From Burkholderiales bacterium (GTDB lineage: Bacteria > Pseudomonadota > Gammaproteobacteria > Burkholderiales > Burkholderiaceae_C), in NCBI GenBank assembly GCA_019509985.1, contig JAEKLF010000033.1:62001-126000 (forward strand): DNA of 64,000 bases. Direction: 5' to 3'. Of this stretch, positions 34,085 through 42,159 are shown one piece after another (within the stretch, counting starts at the first letter, position 1; each line of letters opens with the position of its first letter). The notes below the pieces were generated by a model. It was not told where the DNA came from. It worked only from the letters and a program-made list of their open reading frames with translations, and ran no database searches. The position numbers were made by a program, and so were the translations under genes.

Positions 34085-34962
34085 ATCCAGGTCTGCGCCA
34101 CCGCATCCCGCACGGCCGCCACCGCCGGCACGGCCAGCGCCGCCGGGCTGCTGATCCAGCAGAACCAGGTCGGCGCCGACCAGCCCGGCCAGATGCGCGC
34201 CTGCCCGGCCTCTTCCATCAGCGCCGCCTGGTCGCGGCGCACCATGCCGGCGCCCATGCCGGCGGCCACCATGCTGCGCACGGCCACCTCGGTGTCGGCC
34301 TGCAGGCCCACCTCCAGCACGGCGCCGGCCTGGGCGAACAGCCGCTCCTGGTGGCTGCGCAGGCCGCAGTCCGGCGGCGTCGTGACCCAGGGCAGCGCGG
34401 CCAAGCCGGCCAGGTCGGGAGGCAGGCCGCCGCCCAGCAGCAGGCGCTGCGGCACGACCGGGACGATCTCGGCGGCCTGCAGGCGACGCAGCTCCAGACC
34501 CTCGATCTCCGCGTGCTCGTGCAGCACGCAGGCGCAGTCCAGGTCGCCCCGGCGCACGGCGGCAATGGCGCGCAGCGACACCAGCTGCTGCAGTTGCAGC
34601 TGCACCAGCGGGTGGTGTTCGGCCAGATGCACGAAGACCTCGCCCAGGCGCAGCGCGACGGCGTCGCTGACCGTGCCCATGCGCACCTGGCCGCGCGCCT
34701 CCCCGCGGATCTGCGCGGCCGCGGCCTGCATGCCCTGGGCCGCGGCCAGCGTGCGATGGGCCTCGGCCAGCAGGCGCTCGCCGGCCTGCGTCAGCGTCAT
34801 GCCGCGTGCGCTGCGTTCGAACAGCTTCACGCCGAACTCGTCCTCCAGCGCCTTGAGCTGGGCGCTGACGGCCGGCGGGCTGGTGAACACGCGCTCGGCG
34901 GCGCGCGTGAGGTTGCCCTCGGTGGCCACGGCCACGAAGGTCTTGAGCTGGTAGATCTCCAT
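34081..34962 (-). CDS. LysR-family transcriptional regulator
   Basis: Product of 293 aa from MEIYQLKTFVAVATEGNLTRAAERVFTSPPAVSAQLKALEDEFGVKLFERSARGMTLT, the LysR winged HTH (1-60). The effector domain spans about 90-290. An ATG at 34971 would add three residues. It is divergent from an EamA transporter gene with a 130-bp gap, so it is the likely regulator of that gene. Confidence 0.93.
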   Translation of the reverse strand: MEIYQLKTFVAVATEGNLTRAAERVFTSPPAVSAQLKALEDEFGVKLFERSARGMTLTQAGERLLAEAHRTLAAAQGMQAAAAQIRGEARGQVRMGTVSDAVALRLGEVFVHLAEHHPLVQLQLQQLVSLRAIAAVRRGDLDCACVLHEHAEIEGLELRRLQAAEIVPVVPQRLLLGGGLPPDLAGLAALPWVTTPPDCGLRSHQERLFAQAGAVLEVGLQADTEVAVRSMVAAGMGAGMVRRDQAALMEEAGQARIWPGWSAPTWFCWISSPAALAVPAVAAVRDAVAQTWI

Positions 34963-35092
34963 GGCCTGCATTCTGCGCAGGGCCGACGCGGCGAGGGTGT
35001 GGATTTTCCGAACGGGCGGTCTGCCGAAACGAATGGCCCATTTCCCGCGCGGCGCCCAGACTGAACGCATTCGAATTCGTCTGGAGCCTTCC

Positions 35093-36052
35093 ATGACAGC
35101 CCACACCAAGCCCGGCGCCATCACCGCCCTGTTGTTCGCCACCACCGCCTGGGGCAGCCTGTTCCTCATCGGCAAGCCCATCACCGCCCAACTCGACCCG
35201 GTCTGGTTCACCCTCGTGCGCTACACGCTGGCCACGGCGGTGCTCGTTGTGCTGGTGCAGATGGCGGGCGACCAGCCCTGGGCCAAGCTGCGCCGCCACG
35301 CGCTGCGCCACAGCCTCGTCGGCCTGGCCGGCTATGGCCTGTTCAGCATCCTGGTCTTCCACGGCCTGAAGCTGTCGCTGCCCTCGCACGGCTCGGTCAT
35401 CATGGCCACGATGCCCTTCACGACGCTGGCCCTGCGCTGGCTGCTGGACGGCCAACGCCCGCCGCTGCGCGCCGTGGCCGGCGCCGCGTTGGCCCTGGCC
35501 GGGGTGGCAACCGTGGCCAATCTGCTGGGCCAGACCGGTGAGGTCAATGCCCGCATGCTGCTGGGCGACGCCATCACGCTGACCGGCACGCTGGGCTGGG
35601 TGCTGTACACCCGCAACGCCGCCAAGCTGCCCGACCACAGCCCGCTGGAATACACCGCGCTGACGGCCATCGCCGCATTGCCGTGGCTGGCCGTGGGCGC
35701 CGTGGCGGCGACGCTGGCCGGGCTGATCGACGCGCCGTCACCCGCGCTGCTGCTGGGCCTGAGCCCGAAGCTGGCCTACATCGCCCTGGTGCCCACCGTG
35801 GCCGCGGCGCTGGCCTTCAACGCCGGTGTGCGCAAGCTCGGCGCGCCGATGGGGACGCTGTTCCTGAACATGGTGCCGGTGTCGGTCATCGCCGTGCGCG
35901 CCGTACTGGGCGAGGCGCCGCATGCCAATGAGATCGCCGGTGCGGCCCTCGTCGGCCTGGGCCTGGCGCTGACGGTGTGGACGCCGAAGGCCGCGCCGGT
36001 GGCCCGCTCGCCGCGCGTGGCCGTCGGCACCGCGGCGCCCTGTACACGCTGA
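35093..36052 (+). CDS. EamA-family (DMT) transporter
   Basis: Product of 319 aa with ten hydrophobic segments in two EamA repeats (about 10-145 and 160-300). ATTAWGSLFLIGKPI is a typical EamA first helix, and VPTVAAALAFNAGVRKLGAPMGTLFLNMVPV is the conserved second repeat. GGAG lies 8 nt before the ATG at 35093. The substrate is unknown. It is divergent from a LysR regulator. Confidence 0.92.
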   Translation: MTAHTKPGAITALLFATTAWGSLFLIGKPITAQLDPVWFTLVRYTLATAVLVVLVQMAGDQPWAKLRRHALRHSLVGLAGYGLFSILVFHGLKLSLPSHGSVIMATMPFTTLALRWLLDGQRPPLRAVAGAALALAGVATVANLLGQTGEVNARMLLGDAITLTGTLGWVLYTRNAAKLPDHSPLEYTALTAIAALPWLAVGAVAATLAGLIDAPSPALLLGLSPKLAYIALVPTVAAALAFNAGVRKLGAPMGTLFLNMVPVSVIAVRAVLGEAPHANEIAGAALVGLGLALTVWTPKAAPVARSPRVAVGTAAPCTR

Positions 36053-36139
36053 GCCGCGGCAACGTCGTGACGGCGCTCACCACGCTGTCACGCAAGCACC
36101 CTAACCTCGGCATCCCACGCCGCCGAGGTCCCAGCGCCC

Positions 36140-37006
36140 ATGCCCCTGCCGACTGACCTGCTGCCCTGGGCCTGGGCCCTGCTCGCCCTGCTTGCCCTGC
36201 CGGCCGCCCTCATCGTCCTGCAGGGCAAACTGCTGTTCGGTCGCACCTGGGTCATCCGCCGCACCGACCCCGGCCCCGCCGCCGCGCGCCGGCAAGCCGA
36301 AGCCGTCTGGCTGGAGCGCCCCGGCGGCGTGCGGCTGCAAGGCTGGTTGACGGTGCCCATCGGCGACGCGCCACCACGCCGCCTGCTGCTGTGGTTTGGC
36401 GGGCGCAACGAGCACGTGGCCTGGACGCCCGACCTTGCCGGCTGGCTGCCCGACGACTGCGCACTGCTGGCCTTCAATTACCGCAGCCTGGGCGAGAGCG
36501 GTGGCTGGCCGTCCGAGGCCGCCTGCGTGGCCGACGCCGAAGCCGCTGCGGCCTGGGGGCTGGCGCGGTTCGGCCTGCCGCCGAGTGCGCTGCATCTGGC
36601 CGGGCGCAGCCTGGGCACCGGCGTGGCCATGCAGCTCGCGGCGGGCCTGGCCGCGGCCGGCCGCCCGGTGGCCAGCGTCGCCCTGATCACGCCGCTGAAG
36701 AGCCTGCGCGCGGTGCTGCGGCGCAACCCGCTGCTCGCGCCGCTGACGCCCTGGTTGCGTTCGCCGCTGGACAGCCTCGCCGCCGCGCGGGCGTTGCACT
36801 GCGACGTGCTGGTGCTGCTGGCCGAGCAGGACAGCCAGGTGCCGCACGCGCACTCGCGCACCCTGGTCCAGGCGCTGCAGCGCGCCGGCTCGGCCGTCAC
36901 CGTGCACCAGCTCGCCGGCACCAATCACCGCAGCCTGGCGCGCACGCCCGCGGCCATGCGGCAGCTGGGCGGCTGGTTGCTGGTGGAAGAATCGGCCGCA
37001 CGATGA
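36140..37006 (+). CDS. Membrane-anchored alpha/beta hydrolase
   Basis: Product of 288 aa. An N-terminal helix (about 8-30) is likely an uncleaved anchor. The hydrolase triad is visible as Ser in LAGRSLGTGVAM (about 156), Asp in LLAEQDSQVP and His in GTNHRSLAR. It resembles BEM46/YqkD-like hydrolases. The stop overlaps the ThuA gene start (ATGA). Confidence 0.85.
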   Translation: MPLPTDLLPWAWALLALLALPAALIVLQGKLLFGRTWVIRRTDPGPAAARRQAEAVWLERPGGVRLQGWLTVPIGDAPPRRLLLWFGGRNEHVAWTPDLAGWLPDDCALLAFNYRSLGESGGWPSEAACVADAEAAAAWGLARFGLPPSALHLAGRSLGTGVAMQLAAGLAAAGRPVASVALITPLKSLRAVLRRNPLLAPLTPWLRSPLDSLAAARALHCDVLVLLAEQDSQVPHAHSRTLVQALQRAGSAVTVHQLAGTNHRSLARTPAAMRQLGGWLLVEESAAR

Positions 37007-37779
37007 AAGCCAAGATCTTGAACGCCCTCGCGGTGGCTGCCGCCGTGGCCAGCACGCCGGCGCTGGCGGCCGACACGCAGTTCGCCATCCTCGTGCTGGC
37101 CATGCCCACCAAGTACCACTACGAGTACATCCCGGTGGCCCGCGAGAGCTTCGAGAAGCTGGCCAGGCTGCACGCCTTCGAGCTGACCTGGGCGGCCCAG
37201 CCCGGCGCCTTCGAGGGCGATCTGAGCAAGTACGCGGCGGTGGTGCTGCTGAACAGCTCGGGCGAGGAATTCAACGAGGCCCAGCGCGCGGGTTTCGAGC
37301 GCTACATGCAGGCCGGCGGCAACGCCGTCGTCGTGCACCGCGCCATCATCAGCAAGCCGGGCCAGTGGCCCTGGTACGAAAAGCTCGTCGGCCGCTCCTT
37401 CGTCATCCACCCCATGCTGCAGACGGCCGTCGTCACCAAGATGGACGCGACCCACCCAGCCACCTTCGGCCTGCCGGACCGCTGGATCTGGAGCGACGAG
37501 TGGTACGAGTTCAGCAACCCGCACGGCGTGAACATCAACCCCGTGCTGGCTGTGGACGAGCGCAGCTATGACCCCAGAAAGATCTGGCCCGGCCAGGTCG
37601 CCACCGGCATGGGCGCCGACCACCCGGTGAGCTGGTGGCACGGCGTCGAGAAGGGCCGGGTGTTCGTCACGGCGCTGGGCCACAACCAGGCCATGTACCG
37701 CGACGAGCGCTATCTGGACCACCTCTGGGGTGGCCTCTGGTGGGCGGCGACGGGTTTGGGCGTATCACCCAAGCCCTAA
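37003..37779 (+). CDS. Exported ThuA-domain protein
   Basis: Product of 258 aa with a signal peptide (MKAKILNALAVAAAVASTPALAAD). The ThuA/class I glutamine amidotransferase-like fold is indicated by FAILVLAMPTKYHYEYIPVARESFEKLA, YAAVVLLNSSGEEFNEAQRAGFERYMQAGGNAVVVHRA, and PVSWWHGVEKGRVFVTALGHNQAMYRDERYLDHLWGGLWW. ThuA proteins are linked to carbohydrate use; the exported form is probably a glycan-related hydrolase. It is coupled to the upstream hydrolase. Confidence 0.87.
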   Translation: MKAKILNALAVAAAVASTPALAADTQFAILVLAMPTKYHYEYIPVARESFEKLARLHAFELTWAAQPGAFEGDLSKYAAVVLLNSSGEEFNEAQRAGFERYMQAGGNAVVVHRAIISKPGQWPWYEKLVGRSFVIHPMLQTAVVTKMDATHPATFGLPDRWIWSDEWYEFSNPHGVNINPVLAVDERSYDPRKIWPGQVATGMGADHPVSWWHGVEKGRVFVTALGHNQAMYRDERYLDHLWGGLWWAATGLGVSPKP

Positions 37780-37781
37780 AA

Positions 37782-37876
37782 GATCGCTCTCAGCGATATT
37801 TTGTCTTTATCGGTAAAACCGATATTTGACTTATATCGATCTAACCGATAGAACGCGAAAATCGGCCAGATCGAGA
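37782..37876 (+). promoter_or_regulatory. hipBA promoter with four operator-like palindromes at 26-bp period
   Basis: Sites of the form TATCG-N7-CGATA: 37782-37798 (GATCG/CGATA), 37808-37824 and 37834-37850 (both TATCG/CGATA), and 37860-37876 (AATCG/CGAGA, degenerate). Their centres are 37790, 37816, 37842 and 37868, exactly 26 bp apart. A likely promoter lies inside: -35 TTGACT (37826-37831), 17-bp spacer, -10 TAGAAC (37849-37854). E. coli hipBA also has four HipB operators (TATCC-N8-GGATA), so this array fits autorepression. Confidence 0.8.
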
Positions 37877-37886
37877 TTCGCCCCCC

Positions 37887-38141
37887 ATGACGCACCGCCT
37901 TGTCCACTCTCCCGAGCAGCTTGCCGTGTTGCTCAAGACCACCCGTAAGGCCCGCCGGCTCACCCAAGGCGAACTGGCCGCGCGCATGGGCCTGAGCCCG
38001 AACCGCTTCTCCGAACTCGAATCGGGCCTGGGCGCCCTGACCGTCCAACGCTTGTTCGAACTGACCCAAGCCCTGGGCTTGGAAATCTTCATCGCCAACG
38101 CCGACAGCCCCGCCGCAGACAACACCGCGGCGCAGTGGTGA
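37887..38141 (+). CDS. hipB: HipB-like antitoxin, XRE-family repressor
   Basis: Product of 84 aa. An XRE helix-turn-helix lies at about 11-65 (LLKTTRKARRLTQGELAARMGLSPNRFSELESGLG). It ends with a Trp. As in other hipBA pairs it should neutralise HipA and repress its own promoter through the palindromes upstream. hipA starts 1 bp after its stop. Confidence 0.92.
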   Translation: MTHRLVHSPEQLAVLLKTTRKARRLTQGELAARMGLSPNRFSELESGLGALTVQRLFELTQALGLEIFIANADSPAADNTAAQW

Positions 38142-38142
38142 C

Positions 38143-39513
38143 ATGGCCGGCCGTCCCTCACACGCCAAGGCGCTGTCCCTCTGGATGAACGGCCTTCGGG
38201 TCGGCGAATGGCGTATCCCCACGCGCGGGCCGATGGAGCTGGCCTACGACCCGACCTGGCTGGCTGCGCCCGAGGCGCGCCCGTTGTCTCTGTCCCTCCC
38301 CTTGCCGCTGGCGCCCGTGCCGCTGACCTCCGCGGCCGTCGGCAGCTACTTCGACAACCTGCTGCCCGACCATGAGCCCATCCGCCGGCGCATCGCGTCG
38401 CGTTTCCGGCTGGCCGACACCAGCCCCTTCAACCTGTTGGCCGAGATTGGCCGCGACTGCGTCGGCGCGTTACAGCTGCTGCCCGTCAACGCCGATGCGC
38501 CCGACGTCCGGCGCATCGATGCCGAGCCGCTGGACGAAGCCGGCGTCGAACAGGCCCTGGACCGCGCCGTGACGCCGACCGGCGGCATGGCCATCGCCGC
38601 GGACGGCGACGCCGAGCTGCGCATCTCCGTCGCCGGCGCCCAGGACAAGACCGCGCTGCTGTGGCACGAGGGCCGTTGGTGCCGGCCGCTCGGCGCCACG
38701 CCCACCACGCATTTGTTCAAGCTGCCCCTCGGGCTGATCGGCGGGCAGAGCCGTCAGATCGACTTCACCACCTCGGTCGACAACGAGTGGCTCTGCCTGC
38801 GCCTGCTCGGCCTGTACGGCCTGCCCGTGCCACCGGCCCAGATCGCCAGCTTCGGCAAGCACCGCCCGCTGATCGTCGAGCGCTTCGACCGGCGCCTGGA
38901 GCCCGCCGCCGGCGATGGCACGGGCGCCTGGTGGCTGCGCCTGCCGCAGGAAGACTTCTGCCAGGTCTTTGCGCTGCCGCCCACGGCCAAGTACGAGCGC
39001 GACGGCGGGCCGGGCATCGTCGAGATCGCCGGCAAGCTGCGCCTGAGCGTGAACCCCAACGCCCAGGCAGACGTGGAGAACTTCATCAGCGCGCAGATCC
39101 TCTTCTGGATGCTCGCGGCCATCGATGGCCATGCCAAAAACTTCAGCCTGCAGCTCCTGCCGCAAGGCCGCTACCGGCTGGCGCCCTTCTACGACGTGCT
39201 CTCTGCCTGGCCCGTGGCCGGCCTCGCGCCCAGCCAGATCAACATGCACAAAGCCCGGCTGGCCATGAGCCTGCAGGGCAAAAACAGGCACAGCAAGATC
39301 TTCGAGATCCAGCGGCGGCATTTCGACAGCACGGCTCAGTTGTGCGGGCTGGACTCCTCAGAGCCGCTCGTCGAGCGCATCCTGGCGCTCACGCCCCAGG
39401 TCGTGGCACAGGCCCAGCAGGGCCTGCCGCCGGGGTTTTCACAGCCGGTGCTCGACAAGACGCTGAAGGCGCTGGTCGATATGGCGCACCGGCTTGGCGC
39501 GGAAGCGGGCTGA
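38143..39513 (+). CDS. hipA: HipA-family serine/threonine kinase toxin
   Basis: Product of 456 aa. HipA N-terminal couple domain (1-115) and kinase C-terminal domain. RISVAGAQDKTALL puts the autophosphorylation serine at Ser162 (Ser150 in E. coli). The catalytic loop is IDGHAKNFS (Asp328, Asn333) and the metal-binding Asp351 is in FYDVLSA. All key residues are present, so it should be active. HipA phosphorylates glutamyl-tRNA synthetase and induces dormancy in E. coli; the target here is not proven. Confidence 0.94.
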   Translation: MAGRPSHAKALSLWMNGLRVGEWRIPTRGPMELAYDPTWLAAPEARPLSLSLPLPLAPVPLTSAAVGSYFDNLLPDHEPIRRRIASRFRLADTSPFNLLAEIGRDCVGALQLLPVNADAPDVRRIDAEPLDEAGVEQALDRAVTPTGGMAIAADGDAELRISVAGAQDKTALLWHEGRWCRPLGATPTTHLFKLPLGLIGGQSRQIDFTTSVDNEWLCLRLLGLYGLPVPPAQIASFGKHRPLIVERFDRRLEPAAGDGTGAWWLRLPQEDFCQVFALPPTAKYERDGGPGIVEIAGKLRLSVNPNAQADVENFISAQILFWMLAAIDGHAKNFSLQLLPQGRYRLAPFYDVLSAWPVAGLAPSQINMHKARLAMSLQGKNRHSKIFEIQRRHFDSTAQLCGLDSSEPLVERILALTPQVVAQAQQGLPPGFSQPVLDKTLKALVDMAHRLGAEAG

Positions 39514-39520
39514 TGCCCGC
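39505..39520. other. Small hairpin at the hipA stop
   Basis: GCGGGC (39505-39510) and GCCCGC (39515-39520) pair around TGAT, which holds the hipA stop codon. It lies between the convergent hipA and dacC genes with no T tract. Possible weak 3'-end structure. Confidence 0.35.
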
Positions 39521-39531
39521 GAAGCTCCGCG

Positions 39532-40785
39532 CTACTTCGAGAACCAGCCGGCGATGCGCTGCTTGATGCGCAGGAAGAAGCCGGCGCGTTCCACATCGGC
39601 CAGCGCGACGATCGGCGCCTCGCCCAGCGTCTTGCCATTGGCCACCGCAACCACCTTGCCGATCACAGCACCCTTGGCGATGGGCGCTTCCAGGCCCGGG
39701 TTCAGCGTCACCTCGGTCTTGACCGCGGCGGCCTGGCCCTTGGGCACCACCAGCGTCCACGGCTTGGCCAAGCCCGCCCCCACCTCGGGGGCCACGCCGT
39801 ACACCACCTTGGCGTTGGCCAGCGCAGTGCCCGCCTGGGCCGGTGTGGCTTCCTCGAAATTGGCATAGCCCCAGTTGAACAGCACGCGGGTCTGGTCGGC
39901 GCGGGCCTGCTTGCTGTTCGCGTTCATGATGACCGAGATCAGGCGCATGCCATTACGCTTGGACGAGGCGGTCAGGCAATAGCCGGCGTCCTCCGTGTGC
40001 CCGGTCTTGAGCCCGTCGACGGTCGAGTCGGTGTACAGCAATGCATTGCGGTTGCCCTGCTTGATCTTGTTGTACGTGAACTCGCGCTCGGCGTAGATCG
40101 GGTAGTACTCGGCGCTGTTGCGGATGATGGCCGCGGCCAGCACGGCCAGGTCCTTCGCGGAGGCCTTGTTGTTGGGGTCGGGCAGGCCCGCGGAGTTCGC
40201 AAAGTGCGTCTTCGTCATGCCGAGCTTGGCGGCTTCGGCATTCATCAGCGTGACGAAGCCGGCCTCCGAGCCGCCGACATGTTCGGCCAGCGCCTTGGAG
40301 GCGTCGTTGCCGCTGGCGATGACCACGCCGCGCAGCATGTCCATCAAGGACGCCTTCTCGTTGAGCGGCACGAACATGCAGCTGTCGCCGTCCTTGCCGC
40401 CGCGGCACCAGGCGCTTTCGCTCATGGTGACCATCTCATCGGGCTTGAGCTTGCCGTTCTTGAGGCCCTGTTCCACCAGGTAGCTGGTCATCATCTTGGT
40501 GAGCGACGCGGGCGGCAGCGGCTCGTCCGGGTTGGAGGACGCGAGCAGCTGACCCGTGTTGAAGTCCATCAGCACCCACGCCTTGTTTTCGAGCACCGGG
40601 ACGGACTGACCGCTCGCGTCGGTGGTCATCTCGGGCGCGGTGGATGCGGCGGGCTTCTTCGCCTTGTGAGCCGCGGCGTGGGGCTTGGCATGCGACGCGG
40701 CGCTGGCGGCACCTGCCAGGCCGATCAGGATCGCGCTGGCAAGAAGGGAGGGGAGCAGATGGGAAATGCGCAGTTTGCGGGTCAT
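39532..40785 (-). CDS. dacC: D-alanyl-D-alanine carboxypeptidase (PBP5/6 family)
   Basis: Product of 417 aa from MTRKLRISHLLPSLLASAILIGLAGAASAAS, a signal peptide. Catalytic motifs: Ser94-Leu-Thr-Lys97, Ser158-Gly-Asn160, Lys260-Thr-Gly262. A PBP5_C beta domain (about 300-395) and a C-terminal amphipathic helix (FFLRIKQRIAGWFSK) for membrane binding complete it. It trims pentapeptides in peptidoglycan. Symbol dacC/dacA is by family only. Confidence 0.93.
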   Translation of the reverse strand: MTRKLRISHLLPSLLASAILIGLAGAASAASHAKPHAAAHKAKKPAASTAPEMTTDASGQSVPVLENKAWVLMDFNTGQLLASSNPDEPLPPASLTKMMTSYLVEQGLKNGKLKPDEMVTMSESAWCRGGKDGDSCMFVPLNEKASLMDMLRGVVIASGNDASKALAEHVGGSEAGFVTLMNAEAAKLGMTKTHFANSAGLPDPNNKASAKDLAVLAAAIIRNSAEYYPIYAEREFTYNKIKQGNRNALLYTDSTVDGLKTGHTEDAGYCLTASSKRNGMRLISVIMNANSKQARADQTRVLFNWGYANFEEATPAQAGTALANAKVVYGVAPEVGAGLAKPWTLVVPKGQAAAVKTEVTLNPGLEAPIAKGAVIGKVVAVANGKTLGEAPIVALADVERAGFFLRIKQRIAGWFSK

Positions 40786-41129
40786 GGAGAGATGCTTGCT
40801 GAAGAAGCCGGTAGGGTGCTCGCGATCAATTTTCTGATCACTGAGAAAGGCAGTTGGTTGTGCTGGCGCGAAGCGCACTCGAGGTTTGCCATCCGGTGGG
40901 CCGGCCAGGGGCGGCGAAATCGCGCTCGGGATGTCATCGGCACGGGATCGCGCCAGGCGATTCGGGGGCCAATTGTGTCCCCTCGGATGCCCACAACCGC
41001 CCTGGCGATGGAGATCTCACGAATCTCTACAACTGCACCGGCGCGCAATCACTCACCGCCATGAACGCGTGCCGCGGGCAAACTGCACCCCAACGAAGCT
41101 GAACACGGGCGACCGAGCCCGCCCAATGC
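40786..41129. other. Divergent intergenic region, 344 bp
   Basis: It separates dacC (leftward) from the esterase (rightward). The only structure seen is GATCA (40824-40828)/TGATC (40835-40839) in a short AT-rich patch, possibly part of the dacC control region. No convincing promoter consensus or small gene was found. Confidence 0.45.
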
Positions 41130-42086
41130 ATGCAGCGCCGCCCCTTGATCCTGTCGCCCCTGTTGACCCTGCTGCCGTCGCTCAGCCAAGCCGCGCCCAC
41201 GCCGAACGTGCTGCCGCTCTGGCCCGAGGGCGTGCCCGCCGCCGTGCGGGCGGATGCCCCCGCCACACGCGGCGACCTCGGTCCCGAGCGCGTCGACGCC
41301 AATGGCAGCATCGCCAACGTGTCGGTGCCCACGCTCACCGTGGTGCCCCCCGCCGTGGATCGCCCCAACGGCACGGCCGTGATCCTGTGCCCGGGCGGTG
41401 GCTACCGCTACCTATCGTGGCAGCGTGAGGGTGAGCAGTACGCCGCCTGGCTGAGCACGCTGGGCATCACCACTTTCATCCTGAAAAGCCGGCTGCAGGA
41501 GTGGGGCCACCCCGCGCCGCTGCAGGACGTGCTGCGCGCCATCCGCCTGGTGCGCTCACGCGCGGCCGAGTTCGGGGTCGACCCCAAGCGCATCGGCGTG
41601 ATGGGCAGTTCCGCCGGCGGCCATCTGGCGGCCAGCGCCAGCACGCTGTTCGACCATGCCGACGGCCGCACCGGCGCCGCGTTGGACAGCAGCACCAGCG
41701 CGCGGCCCGACTTCGCCGTGCTCGTCTACCCCGTCATCACGATGGCCGACCCCGCCGCCCACCCCGGCTCGCGCCGCGCGCTGCTGGGCGACGCGCCCAG
41801 CCCGGCGCTGCTGGCGCAGATGTCCGTGGAGCAGCAGGTGACGGCCGCCACCCCGCCCACGGTGCTGCTGCACACCCAGGGCGACAAGACCGTGCCGGTG
41901 CAGAACAGCATCCTGTACTACCAGGCCCTCACCCGCGCCGGCGTGCCGGCCGAGCTCTACCTGTTCGAGCAGGGCGGGCATGGCATCGGCATGCGGGATG
42001 GGTTGGGTACGGCATCAGCTTGGCCGAGGCGGGTGGAGGACTGGCTGCGGCAGCGGGGGTTGTTGGGCAAGGAGCAGACACGGTGA
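41130..42086 (+). CDS. Exported alpha/beta hydrolase, acetyl-esterase/BD-FAE-like
   Basis: Product of 318 aa. Signal peptide MQRRPLILSPLLTLLPSLSQAA. VILCPGGGYRYLSWQREGEQYAAWL is the oxyanion-hole region, Ser161 lies in VMGSSAGGHLA, Asp in HTQGDKTVPVQ and His in FEQGGHGIGM. It resembles acetyl-xylan/xylan esterases. It stands alone. The TGA is 73 bp before the hsdR stop on the other strand. Confidence 0.88.
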   Translation: MQRRPLILSPLLTLLPSLSQAAPTPNVLPLWPEGVPAAVRADAPATRGDLGPERVDANGSIANVSVPTLTVVPPAVDRPNGTAVILCPGGGYRYLSWQREGEQYAAWLSTLGITTFILKSRLQEWGHPAPLQDVLRAIRLVRSRAAEFGVDPKRIGVMGSSAGGHLAASASTLFDHADGRTGAALDSSTSARPDFAVLVYPVITMADPAAHPGSRRALLGDAPSPALLAQMSVEQQVTAATPPTVLLHTQGDKTVPVQNSILYYQALTRAGVPAELYLFEQGGHGIGMRDGLGTASAWPRRVEDWLRQRGLLGKEQTR

Positions 42087-42159
42087 AGCGGCGTGGGCTG
42101 CTGAATGCGCCGCCCTGGTTAAACCACTTGCCTCGATACCACCCAGTCAGCGGCCCACG

